From positions 310,001-374,000 of the forward strand of contig CM040421.1 in NCBI GenBank assembly GCA_022702705.1: a DNA stretch of 64,000 nt, given 5' to 3'. This DNA comes from Papilionanthe hookeriana x Papilionanthe teres (taxonomy: Eukaryota > Streptophyta > Magnoliopsida > Asparagales > Orchidaceae). The position numbers were made by a program, and so were the translations under genes. The number at the start of each line of letters is the position of its first letter. The first letter of the stretch is position 1. Positions 34,687-46,611 of the stretch are shown in pieces. The notes beneath the pieces were generated by a model. The model was given only the letters and a program-made list of their open reading frames with translations, had not been told where the DNA came from and searched no databases.

Positions 34687-35170
34687 TGTTCGCCAAGTTC
34701 ACATTCCTTCTGAGAAATTTTTCCTCACTCTAATCCTCATACTCGGGTATGAGACCGATAAGGCATCCTGATCTCGGTGTCCGCCAAGTTCGCATTCCTT
34801 CTGAGAAATTTTTCTGCACTCTAATCCTCTGACTCGGGTATGAGACCAACAAGGCATCCTGATCTTGGTGTCCGCCAAGTTCGCATTCCTTCAGAGAAAT
34901 TTTTCCACACTCTAATCCTCCGACTCAGGTATGAGACCAACAAGGCATCCTGATCTCGGTGTCCGCCAAATTGGCATTCCTTCCGAGAAATTTTTCCTCA
35001 CTCTAATCCTCCGACTCGGGTATGAGACCAACAAGGCCTCCTGATCTCGGTGTCCGCCGAGTTCGCATTCCTTCCGAGAAATTTTTTCGCACTCTAATCC
35101 ACCGACTCGGGTATGAGACCAACAAGGCATCCTTATCTCGGTGTCTGCTAAAATCGCATTCCATCCAAAA
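34687..35170 (+). repeat. 91-bp tandem repeat array, element B 3' region
   Basis: Units start with T-G-T-C-C-G-C-C at about 34687 (variant), 34778, 34869, 34960, 35051 and 35142, a constant 91-base period. Five full units and a partial one, with about 5-10 percent differences between units. Each has CGACTCGGGTATGAGACC and GCATTCCTTC. The minus-strand open frame across it is just the repeat read through. Confidence 0.9.
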
Positions 35171-35198
35171 AAATCTCCCGCATTTTTGAAATTTTGAG

Positions 35199-35365
35199 GT
35201 TGGTAATTAACTTCTGACTCTCTTCAGAGACTGGTACCTAACTTTCAGTTCTCACCCTTTTCTCGATCGGTATTTGATTGCCGATTTCTTCTCGAGGCTA
35301 GTACCTAAATTCTAGTTCTCTTTGCAATCCTGAGGTTGGAATCTAATTTCTAATTCTCATTTTAA
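35199..35365 (+). repeat. Degenerate ~45-bp repeats around the tandem array
   Basis: Repeated GAGGCTGGTACCTAACTTCCAG-like units (written shorter: GAGGCTGGTACC, CTAACTTCCAG) at about 34580-34680 and again here. They flank the 91-bp array on both sides. Confidence 0.5.
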
Positions 35366-35740
35366 ATCCAAAATCTCTGCGAAATTCATCTTGAAATCAA
35401 TCTTAAATCAATCTCAAATTAAATCAAAATTTTGATTAAGTCAAATTGCAACTGAAATTAAAACCTGAATCAAAAATTCAAACTCAAAATTGAAACTTGA
35501 ATAAAAAATGAAACGGATCTAAAATCCAATCTATCCTTCTCCGAATCTTGTGATTTGGAATTCACCTTTTCTTCCCCAGCGAGAGTTCTAGTAACTTCAT
35601 TCCTGGAAATTTACCTGATACTCCCCAGTGGAAATTTCCTAAACTTCAATCTGAGTTTGTCACTCGAATATTCTTGTTGGCTTTGTTGAGCTCTTCGGTC
35701 AACCCCAATACACGCGGTGTGCTTAGTTAGCACACCACAC

Positions 35741-35756
35741 CTATTGGGGGTCCATT
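35741..35756 (+). other. PPT of element B
   Basis: CTATTGGGGGTCCATT immediately precedes the 3' LTR start TGTTGACC. The G run upstream of the LTR is where plus-strand DNA priming would start. Confidence 0.75.
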
Positions 35757-38700
35757 TGTTGACCTCATTTTTGGTGAGGTCTGATCTCTCTCCTTAGTAC
35801 TTAGGATCTAGCCATAGGTTTTCCCTTCGACTATCCTAGAGGACTAGAAATAGGACCCACAACTTAGAAATTCAAACACTTCTTGACTCTCTTCAAACCC
35901 CACAATTTTGACTGTAAACCCCCAGGTCACTTGGAGGGTTGAAATCAGTATGTGGAGGTTTAAAGGATGAGTTTCCTATAGGATTCTTTCGCCTTAGGAT
36001 CACCCTGAGTGGCCTGGTCTTGGTGACGGCAAGCATGCACACACCACACTCTCACACACATTCTAAACCCTAAAACTACACTCTCACCCAACTCAACTCC
36101 CTGACTCATGTAGGTAACTCATATGGATGGACCTCAACCCTCAGCCCCTGGCTAAGAGGGTTAGGAACAATATATTGAGTGACTAAAATGAGTCCTCTCA
36201 TGGATCTTGTGAGATTAATATGGCTTCATGACTCAACCAAAATGTTCCCATTTTACTCACACCTAATTAATCTTCATTTTCCCCAAATTTCAATTTTTGA
36301 CCCCCGGGGCTCGAAACCCACCAAACCTACCAAATGCCCTTAAAATTGCCCAAAATTTGCAAAATTGCCTAAATTACCCAAAATTCCTCAAAATCAATCC
36401 TAAATATTCTCCACCACTCAAATTGATCATCCATGGAAAAATATACCAAAATTTCCAAAATACCCCCCAAAACCCTCCAAATACCCAAAATGCCCTTTTT
36501 GACCCAAAAATCCAAAAAAATCTAAAAATTCTCAAAAAATTTTAAAAAATCTTAAATATTCCCAATTTCATTTTTTTCAACTGCCACATACCCCAATTTG
36601 TCAATTTAATCTAATTTGATCAAAAAGTCCCAAATGGGCCCTTAAGGCCCAAAATGGCCAATTAACCCAATCCATCCCAAATTCAACCCAAATGTCACCC
36701 AATTTTCCCCAAATTTATTTTTAAATCTTCCTAACATCCCCACAAACAAAGTTATAACTTAAGTTACCCCAAATTTGAACCCAAACTCCACCCAAACCTA
36801 ACTCAAACCAAAATTCCCCAAAATGGCCTAAACCAATCATGAACCCAAACAAGCTCAAATCCCAAAATTAAGACCCAAAAAAAATTGAAAACTCTTTTTC
36901 ACACTCCCATAAACATTTTGAAATATTAATTTTACATCAAAACCAATTTTAGCCCAACTCTAGCCCAAGTTAGCCCAATTTGACTCACTTTGACTCTATC
37001 ATTAAAAGACCCAAATTAAACCCAACTCAACTCCAAATGACACCAAATCTTTTCTAGAATTTTCATGACACATCCCTAACTAAATACAACATTTATTTGG
37101 CACAATCTTTTACAAAATTTTCATCCAAAAGCTCATTTTAAAACATAAAAGCCCACTTCCTTAAGGCATTTTAAAAGCCCATTTTCATTAAATCTAAAAA
37201 GCCCAAATGTCCAATCCAAAGCCCACATGACATTTCTTTCCATCATCCATTTAATAAAATCACCCCCTAAGTTCTATTTCATCATTTAAACAAACCAAAT
37301 ATGGCCCCATGGAAATTTTCCACCAAAATGTCCAAAAATTCAAAATCTATTTCCATGAAATTGACCAAGCTTTGCCCCAAGCCAAATGGAGCCATGAAGC
37401 CATGCACAAGCCATATGCAAGCCATAGGAGCTACTTTCCACCTCAACAAGCCATTAATGGCAAGAGGAGGAGGTTCTTTCTTAATCCCTCATTATCTTTT
37501 TTAACCCCATTCATGTAACACTCTAATTAAAGTTAGCCACCTCACCATGGATGGAGACCTCACCACCCTTTCCTAGCTGACCCAAGTGACTCTCCCTCTT
37601 CCCAAAGTCAAGCCTTGGGGGTGCACCAAGCCCAAAAGCATGGCTTGATGAAATTGGGACCAAAATGAGCTCTCCTTTATACCATTTAAATTAAACCCCT
37701 TTACACATGTCCAAAGCCAATTAAACTCACCAAACCCCAACCCTGACCTCACTGGTCAAGATGGTGACCTGACCCTGCGGCCAGCCACCTGGGTCGCCGG
37801 AAAACACCATGGCCGAGAGCTCCATGTGAGCTAAAAATTCAAATTCTCCCTTGCTGAGCTGTCCCATGGCCAGTGGACACCATGGCTCTTCTTCCCTTGA
37901 CCTAAGCAGCTGATCCCAGCCCCTAACTTGCCCTGATAAGCTCCCCAGCCATGGCTATTTAAACACTACCACCCTACGGCCAAAAGTTTGGATGCACTGG
38001 ACCTTACCAAAACTCTACCCAATTCATTCCAAACCCCTCTACTAATACAGAGCAGTTGATCCCCACTGAAATCTAGCCCTAAAACCTCCTCTGTGAGCTC
38101 AATTTTTAAGCCCAAAACCAGGACACTTCACCATAGTGAGCCAATCTTCAAATTGATTGACTCTACACCTTCACCATACCAAGAGAAGAAGTTCCCCAGT
38201 AAAAGCCCCCTCACCAGGCCAGCCATTTTTTCTATCGGCCAAGTTTTGAAATCGGGCTCTGTGAAAATCGTGTCTAGACATTTTACCAGGACCAGAGGCT
38301 CCATCCCTAGCTTCCTTGGACTCCAACGAATGTGTCGAGCACATCCAATCGAGGTTTCACCTCTTGGACCAAGGTATGGAGACTTCTCCTTAGCCCGAGC
38401 TTTCAGCGATCCATCATCTAATATGAGTCGATTTCAATGCATGTTAGCCGTATGGATGTGTAGCTCTAGGCTAGACTAACATGTAGGAGAAAACTGCATG
38501 TGAGTTGGTTAACTATAGCTCGAGATCTTAAGGTTTAAGTGTGGAAGGTTCTCGGGTTACAACACCTAGGGACGATGAACGAATGACGTCCATTCGCGCG
38601 TGTATCAAATGAATGATCCAGAGCACGAGACGAGACCGCGGGGCCGCATGGCACTGAGGTGGAAGGTGGTGTCGAATGGAAAAATGCCGCGTGGGACTTC

Positions 38701-41700
38701 GGAGCTGCCGAGGATGATAGGGCGTCGCGCTGGATAAGTAGAAAAATAGGGTTTTTTCCTATTTATTTAATTCAGCCAACTTCAAAAATCCATATCTTTG
38801 CATAGAAAATCACAAAAATAAAAGAAAAATACTCTCTTGCTCAGTGAATAGATGAGAATAATGTCTAAAAAGAATTAAGTTGTTTTGTTAAGTATTTTAT
38901 TTTTAATTAATTTAATACTATTTTAAGTATTTTAATTCTTCATTCATGCATATAATTCACCATGGCATGGGACCATAGGGCTTTTATAGCATCTGTTCTT
39001 GGGAACATTCCTTGAATCTTTCAAGGCCAGAGGCCATCTCTGTGGTAAGTAATTGATTTTCCAAGTTTATGTGTCTACTTTGATGTTTTAATTCTAGTAA
39101 TTAGCATATTGCTTAGAAAATTCTAGGAAAATTAGGAGAAGTATCTCAGGACTAGAGGACCCTAGGAAAATTATGGTTTGACTTAATTCCTCAAAAATAA
39201 CCCTAATTAGCCTAAACACTCAAAATTGAACTTTATTTAATTAGGACTAACCACACATCAAAATTACTTGAAAATAATTCCCCACTGTCACTTAGGATGT
39301 AGAGAGCCTCACATAAACATTTCAAGTCAATTGGAAATAATTTAAGCCATTAAATGAATTAATTAAGGGACAATCATTTTAAAAATTAAAAAATTCATAA
39401 AATCCAAAATACACTTTAAAAATTCACCAAATTGGTTTTGTAGGCTCTCCGATATCGGAGGAGTCTAACAAAATTAAAATTGGAATTTTCTATAAATTTT
39501 CATTTTTAACCATATTTTTAATATTTTAATAATTAAAAAATTAAAAATAACAAAAATATTAAAATTCATAAAAATGTCATCTTTAGTCCCCTAATCACTT
39601 AGGAACCGACCAAATATTTTTCCTAAGTCCCTAGGTTAAGATATTGAATTTTAAAGGCTTAAGACAATTTTTAATATTAAAAAATGGATTTTCCAACCTT
39701 TTCACCAAATTAATTCTAATAAATCAAAGAAAAATTAAAAAAATATAAAATTTGTTTCTATAGACTCCTTGGGGTCAGAGGAACTTATGAAAAATATAAA
39801 ATTCATTTTTAAACTTTAATTTTATTTTTATAATTAATTAATATCCCAAACTCAAAATAATTATAATAAATAAAATATAATTCAAAAAATCACCAAAATT
39901 GGTCCAAATGGTCCTCTAGTTAGTAGAGACATCCCATAATTTTCTTAAGGACAGAAAACTTACCTTGGTCATGTTATTGAATTTTCATTTTCATTGAAAA
40001 ATCCTTATTTTCCATAAAAATAATTATTAAAATTAAATTAAAAAATAGAAAAATCAAATTTTCTCCTCTGATATTTTAATTGACCCATAAGTATGGTGAC
40101 ATAAAAATTCCAAAGTCATTTGAGTTATATTTAATGAATTATGAAGTGAACAAGCCTAAGGGGAAAAATGGTAATTATTGAAATTTAGCCTTAATCAATA
40201 TTTAGGCTTAATTATTGGTAATGGTAATGAATGATCCTAATTAATCTCCTTAGATGATTGAAACATGAGGATTTAAAGGGTAGAAACCCATTTATCACTT
40301 TTCCAACATAAAAAAAATGATTATAATTTCTTAAATTATTAAAAATTTGAAGTTAATTAAAGGAGAATGTATTAAGTGAAGGCGTTTAATATTGGAAGAT
40401 TTTAATTTATTAATCTTAACCCCTAATTGATAGAAATCAAATACCACTTAATATTAATTTAATAACTCATTAATGAAAACTAAGATAAATTAAATAATCA
40501 AACTAAAACAATTTTTAAGTTAATTTTAAAAAATAATTTTAAAATAATAAAATTAATTAAATTAAAAATAATTTTAAAAATGACATGATTAATTCAAAAC
40601 AATTTACATTAAATATAATTAAATTAAAACAATTTTAAAATAATTTAATCAACTTTAAATCAAAATTAAATTAATGCAACTAAATTAAAATCAACTTCAA
40701 ATCAACACAATTAAATTAAATATAACTAAAATTAAAGTTAAGACAATTTTAAAATAGCTAAGTCAACTTTTGATATTACACAATCAAATTGAAATAACAT
40801 AAGACAGTTATAATTAAACTATAATATTACAATTAATTTGAATCAATCATAAAAAACTAACTTAAATCTAAATAAGATGGTTAAGTTTCTTAAACCTAAC
40901 CGGCCCTAAAGGCTTCCACCCACATAATTCCTAAATGGAGTATCAAGTGAAATGTCACTTCACTCATCGGATAATCAAATGTCTAAGTTCAGTGAGCAAG
41001 AAGCAAAACTTATCTAAATTCTTGGATGATTAATTCACATGTACAATGAAATTCATTTGGAGTCAAAATAATCTCAAATGTATTGAAAAGATGTTTAGGA
41101 CTCGTCCTAAGCTCTTCCTCAATATGATGGGATGTTTTAGAAGAACAATTGAACGTAATTGTTCTTTGGAGAAGAAAATCATCCATAAAACACAAGAACC
41201 TAGACGTCATAAGAATTGACTAGCAATAGGATTAGGATTTTAGTAGACAACCAGAACCTTTCCTTAGCCTTACCTAGGTGCTTTCCTTGAAATGTTTAAA
41301 TGCTTTGACATGTGTTTTAAGTTCAGCTTGGAGTGACGGGAAGACCCTCCAGGTACGCTTTTACTTTATTGCAATTTACTTACCTGTATTGCACTTTACT
41401 TTTTTTGCATGTTAAACAAGAATGTCACCCTGCATGAAAACTGAAACTTTTAGGATAGCCACAAAACTAAAACCCAAAACTAAATTAAAAGTCACAACAA
41501 GATAAAATTCACCACCACAACATTTAAAATATAAAACAACTCAAAATTTAATCACAAACAGAACAACAAAACCACAACTACAACTAAATAAAATATCTTG
41601 TTGGATGATAGGGAATACCTTGGATGATGTAACCTACGTATTGCTAACGGGATTTACCACGGTCTAAATGAAAGTGTGGAACTCATTTAGTTGAGTTTAG

Positions 41701-42894
41701 CAAATTCATTTGGACTAAATGAATCCGATAAAAATAACGGTGCCGGAATGATGGAACCGTGGGATCTTCACCGGTGTTGTTATAACCATCTTTAAGATTC
41801 CCCTAACAAAATGTTAAAAACACCTGAACCTTAAGACTTTTCTAAACCAGAAGACTTCTCTCATCTCCTAATTTTCACTTTCTAAAACTAAACCTTCTGT
41901 AACAACAAGGAGCTTAAAGCATAGTGGGCAGCACCGTCATCGTCGTCAGCAAAACTGGAATCTACATCAGCAAAACCTTTCTCAACATTAAATAACGAAG
42001 CCATAGGATTTTGAGGTAGTTTGCCTAGTGCAACATAAATCCTCAACTTTTTGTTAGGCATTTGTATAATTATATTATGCAAATTAAGCCCTAACTGGTC
42101 TTAGGATTCCGAGGTAGTTGTTGGGTACGACATAAACCCTCACATCTTTGAGGCTATTTGTGTGATTATATCTTACAAGCATAAGTCCTAATTAACTAAA
42201 ATTGGCAGGATTGAAACATTAAACAATTCTCACAAATTGAAGCCAAACAATATGATAGTTGGGAAGTCACCGAAGTTCACTTCGGGTCATTGACATCCCC
42301 TACTTCTCTTCTTTTGGATTCTCAAAATAACTGTTCCAAATTTGAGCTATTCTCTATTGAAATTTCCAAAATCCAATTTGTTTGAAACCTTAAACTTTGA
42401 AATTCTTGAGAGAAAAACTACTGATCATTATTAAGAGTTTTCTTAAGTGTTTTCGGACATTTAAGATGTAATTAACTATAGGGACTTGCCCTTATAGGGA
42501 ACTTTAAGAACCCAGGTGCTTAATTCCTTTGTATTGAGCAGTGGAACTTGTCGGCTTAGAAAATTGGTTCGCAGACTAAACGGGTGTCACAAATCTTCTA
42601 GTTTATTTAATCGAGCCCCATCATCAAGCAGTGTATCTATTCTTCGGGATAGATACACGGTTTGTGATGTGGTGCTCGTTTATATAAACTATTTGGGATG
42701 TGAGATCTGTTTGATTTCATATCTTAAAACTTTTAAACTTAAAGTTATTTTCAAAATCAAATGCTTCTTTCTAAAACTATATATATATATATATATATAT
42801 TTAAATTAAATTTAACATTTAAAATTTAAAATTCACCGACAACTTCTATAGGTGACCCCCTTGTTTAAAACACATAACCTAAAATATGCCAACA
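35757..42894 (+). repeat. 3' LTR of element B (7138 bp)
   Basis: Starts TGTTGACCTCATTTTTGG and ends ATGCCAACA. It matches 4321-11427 over its whole length with scattered changes and small indels. TATA-like box at 37956-37963, G-poor segment about 36280-37280, (AT)n run about 42778-42800. No gene inside. Confidence 0.9.
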
Positions 42895-42899
42895 AGCTC
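42895..42899. repeat. Right target-site duplication of element B (AGCTC)
   Basis: One mismatch to AACTC at 4316-4320. The RNase H frame of element A resumes directly after it. Confidence 0.8.
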
Positions 42900-44061
42900 C
42901 TATAGCATAATCACTAGCATCGCACATAAGTTCAAATGATTTCTCCCAGTCAGGTGAAACTAATATAGGTGATGTGATTAATTTATCCTTTAATAATTCA
43001 AAAGCATTTGAGCATAATTTTGTAAATTCAAATTTCTTGTCCTTTTCTAAAAGTTGGCATAGAGGTTTGGTTATTTTTGAAAAATCTTTTATGTAGCGTT
43101 TGTAAAAACCAGCATGTCCAAGAAAAATTTTTACCCCTCTCACTGTAGTAGGAGGTGGTAATTTAGCTATAACTTGAATTTTGCCAGGGTCTATTTCCAT
43201 GCCATTTTCCAAAATTTTATGCCCTAATACTATTCCTCATGCAACCATAAATTGACATTTCTCCCAATTTAGAACTAAATTAGTTGTTTTGCATAACTCT
43301 AAAAGTTTTTCAAGATGATCCAAGCATGCGTCAAATGATGTTCCAAATACAGAGAAATCATCCATAAAGACTTCTATTCCATCATCAATTAATTTACTAA
43401 ATATAGACATCATACATCTCTCAAATGTTGTAGGTGCATTATATAATCCAAAAGGCATCCTTCGAAAAGCAAACGTTCCATAAGGACTAGTAAATGTAGT
43501 TTTCTCTTGATCCTCAGGAGCAATAGGAATTTGATGGTAGCCAGTATATCCATCTAAAAAATAAAGGTATTTGTGCTCAGCAAGTCTATCCAACATTTGG
43601 TCCAGGGATGGTAAAGGGAAGTGATCTTTCCTGGTGGCCGCATTTAATTTTCTATATTCAATACATATACGCCATCCATTAACTTGTCTAATTGGTATCA
43701 AATCATTATTTTCATTAACTTCAACAGTCACTCCTCCTTTCTTAGGAACATAATGAATTGGGCTTACCCAAGTACTGTCCGAAATAGGATATATAATATC
43801 ATATTCTAACCATTTTAAGATTTCTTTCTTAACTACATATTTCATCATCGGGTTTAATCTCCTTTAGGGATCAACTCTTGGTTTATGTTCATAATCTAAA
43901 ATAATTCTGTGCATACAGATTGAAGGACTAATTCCTTTAATATCTGCTAAGGTCCAACAAAAAGCTTTCTTATACTTCTTTAATGTGTCTAAAAGTTTTT
44001 GCTCTTGTAATTCGCTTAATTCTACAGATATAATAACAAGTAAAGTTAAAGAATTTCCCAA
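42895..44061 (-). pseudogene. Element A reverse transcriptase and start of RNase H
   Basis: PSICMHRIILDYEHKPRVDP is followed by one stop (43864; CAA-to-TAA by comparison with D). A 203-residue open frame (43848-43237) then holds STWVSPIHYVPKKGGVTVEV, WRICIEYRKLNAATRKDHFP, YFLDGYTGYHQIPIAPEDQE, RMPFGLYNAPTTFERCMM and EVFMDDFSVFGTSF (catalytic Asp pair, 43342-43368). After a stop, FLGHAGFYKRYIKDFSKITK and the RNase H start ELMCDASDYAIGA run into element B. The RT palm is whole, the best-kept enzyme core in the window, but it lacks intact flanking parts. Confidence 0.87.
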
Positions 44062-45307
44062 AAATACATACTTGGTTTTATAATCGACGGAACTATATTC
44101 TTTTCAGCATTTTTCGTAACATCCAGCATCTCAAATCTTTCTTGTATATACTCTAATTCTTCATTTTCAGATTTTTCAAATAATTCTGCATTTTCTATTT
44201 CATGTTTATTTTCAAAATTTTCTTTAAAATATTTATTTCGCAGATGTTCAAGAATTTTCATTCGAAAACATTCATCTTCTTTTTCAATAGCAGGGTATTT
44301 CATTGATTTTACAATGTTGAAAGTTACTTCTTGATCATTTACTCTCATAGTTAATTCTCCTTTTTGAACATCAATCATAGCTCTTCCAGAATCTAAGAAG
44401 GATCTTCCTAAAATTATAGGTATTTATTTATCTTCCTCCATATCTAAAACAATAAAATCCACAGGAAAGATAAATTTATCCACTTTTAATAACACATCTT
44501 TGATAACTCCTTTAGCATAAGTAACTGAACGATCAGCTAACTGAAGAGTTACAGAAGTAGGTGAGACTTCTCCCAATCCTAATCTTTTAAAAATTGATAG
44601 AGGCATAAGATTAATGCTGGCTCCCAAGTCACATAAAGTTTTTCCATAAAATTTTTCTCCAATAGCACAAAGTATGGTGAAACTACCAAGATCTTTTAAT
44701 TTCTCAGGAAGCTTTTTCTGATTAATTGCACTACACTCTTCGCTAAGTGCAACAGTTTCATTGTCTGTAAACTTTATTTTCTTGTTTAAAATATTTCACA
44801 TAAATTTATTTTCTTGTTTCTTTTCTAATGCTTCTACAAAGGGAATATTCACCGTTAATTTCTTCAGGATTTCAAGGAATTTAGAAAATTGTTTATTCTT
44901 TTTTCTTGCTTTAATCGCTGACGAAATGGTGGTGGTGGTTTTTTTACAGTAATTTTCATTGGTATTAGTGGATATTCTAAATCTTGATCTTGCTGATCAT
45001 TTTCTTTTTCAGTTTCCACTTTCTCTTTTTCAATTTCCATTTCTTTTTGTACTCTTGTTTCTAATTCTTTTCCACTACGTAATTGTATCGCTTTTATTTG
45101 TTCTTTTCCTTGGTCTTTAGGATTAATTTCCACATTACTAGGAAAAGTTCCAGGAATTCTATTATTAAGTGTTGTAGTGATATGCCCAAGTTGAGTTTCA
45201 ATATTTTTAATAGCAGTTCCTTGATTTTGTAATTGGTTTCCTTGAATTTGTAACTGATTTCCTTGATTCTGTAAATGTTGACCCATATTTAATATCAATT
45301 CTTCCAT
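44046..45307 (-). pseudogene. Element A Gag C-terminus, linker and protease
   Basis: 45307-44864: a Gln/Asn repeat (NQGNQLQIQGNQLQNQG), QLGHITTTLNNRIPGTFPSN, Lys/Glu-rich coil and KKPPPPFRQRL. Protease: NETVALSEECSAINQKKLPE, SFTILCAIGEKFYGKTLC, DLGASINLMPLSIFKRLGLG (catalytic Asp), FIFPVDFIVLDMEEDK, a stop, IPIILGRSFLDSGRAMIDVQ. The linker to RT ends in a frameshift near 44050. Typical Athila protease; broken. Confidence 0.78.
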
Positions 45308-46487
45308 AGATAACTTCTTTTTCTTAAATTAAGAGTTATTATTAAATCCAGGTGGATAAGAAGGTTTATAATTAGGATTTCCTTGGTTAGATGAATTTCC
45401 TAATGGGTTTACTGGGTTGTTTGCCCATTGTTGATTAGTAGAATTGTTATTCTAATTAAAATTAGGATGAATCTTCCAACCAGGGTTGTAATAATTTGAA
45501 TAAAGATTATTGGGTCTATTATTAATAGCATTTAAAGTTTCATAAGAAGGTTGAACATCCACAAATTGCCTAGATGAATTTTCTTCCATTATAGTAGGAG
45601 AATAATTCATTCCAAAATGATTTAATTTCTTAGATATAGTAGCAATCTGAGAAGCTAACATAGATATTGCATCAGAATCATGGATAATAGCTATTTTTTT
45701 AGGATTTAGCATTTCAGAAGGCCATTGAAAATTGTTGGTAGCCATTTCTTCAATTAACAAATAAGCCTCATCAAATGGTTTTGAAATTAATGAACCAACA
45801 GCAGCAGTATCAATAATAGATCTAAGAGATCCTACTAATCCATTATAAAAAGTTTGAATAATTAACCAATCTGGTAACGCATGATGTGGGTGTTTCCTAA
45901 GAAGATCTTTAAATCTCTCCCAAGCTTCGTATATCGATTCTCTGTCAAACTGACTAAAAGAGGTTATGTCATTTCTAAGCATAGCAGTTTTTAAAGGAGG
46001 GAAGTATTTAGATAGAAATTTTTGTGATAATTCTCCCCAAGTTCTAATAGATCCAGGTGCTAACGAATTTAACCATATTTTAGCCTTATCCCTAAAAGAA
46101 GAAGGAAAAACCTAAGTCTAACAACATCATTAAATACTCCGTCTATTTAAAAGTAGCCCAAAGTTCTAAAAAACTAGGGAGATGTAAATTAGGATCTTCG
46201 TTTGGTGAACCACTAAATTGATTATTCGCATACCATTTGGATAATTGCAGGTTTAGCTCAAATGAATTAGTTGCTACATCAGGGTTTTGGATAGTTAAGT
46301 GAATTTCATCTAATGTAGGATTAGCGCAATCTCTTAAAGTTCTTGGTTGATTTGTATTTTCAATTGCTGGATTATTTGCCATTTGATTTAAATTTATAAT
46401 TTTTCTTTTCTATTTTCTAATTTTTTTAATAGTGCGTTCTAATTCTGAATCGTAAGGTATTAAATTTTTTGTTCCAAATTTGCGCAC
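45308..46487 (-). pseudogene. Element A gag
   Basis: The expected start is GTG at 46487-46485 where element C has ATG (VRKFGT against MQRFGS), so the start codon appears lost. Next come CANPTLDEIHLTIQNPDVAT, NNQFSGSPNEDPNLHLPSFL, a broken stretch (46140-45985), then 176 open residues: LRNDITSFSQFDRESIYEAW, HHALPDWLIIQTFYNGLVGS, FDEAYLLIEEMATNNFQWPS. Asn-rich end YSNYYNPGW. Forms the capsid in an intact copy. Confidence 0.75.
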
Positions 46488-46587
46488 ACAAAATATAAAT
46501 TAAAACTTATGTAATTTTAAAATAGTCTATTACTCTAGCAATTACCTTAATAATTATTTTACTAATTAATTTTATAATTACTTTACT

Positions 46588-46605
46588 TCCCCGGCAACGA
46601 CGCCA
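46588..46605 (-). other. Primer binding site of element A (tRNA-Asp type)
   Basis: The minus strand reads TGGCGTCGTTGCCGGGGA, one base from the complement of plant tRNA-Asp 3' end. It lies six bases inside the 5' LTR boundary. Confidence 0.85.
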
Positions 46606-46611
46606 AAAACT

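Larger units (their letters stand above)
4321..42894 (+). mobile_element. Element B: Tat/Ogre-like Ty3/gypsy retrotransposon with ~7.1-kb LTRs
   Basis: Two long direct repeats (4321-11427 and 35757-42894) begin TGTT and end ACA. They enclose a primer site, ORF1, gag, protease, RT, RNase H, a second RNase H, integrase and an ORF with an AlkB-like domain, then a tandem array and a PPT. AACTC (4316-4320) and AGCTC (42895-42899) are the target duplication. An ORF upstream of gag, a second RNase H before integrase and an ORF after integrase are known traits of the Tat/Ogre lineage. Element C (21797-33370) splits it. Removing C leaves about 27 kb. All genes carry stops or frameshifts. Confidence 0.9.

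Noticed and set aside
34912..35130. Minus-strand open frame with repeated residues
   Set aside because: It is the 91-bp tandem array read through. 91 is not a multiple of three, so the repeat changes frame each unit.
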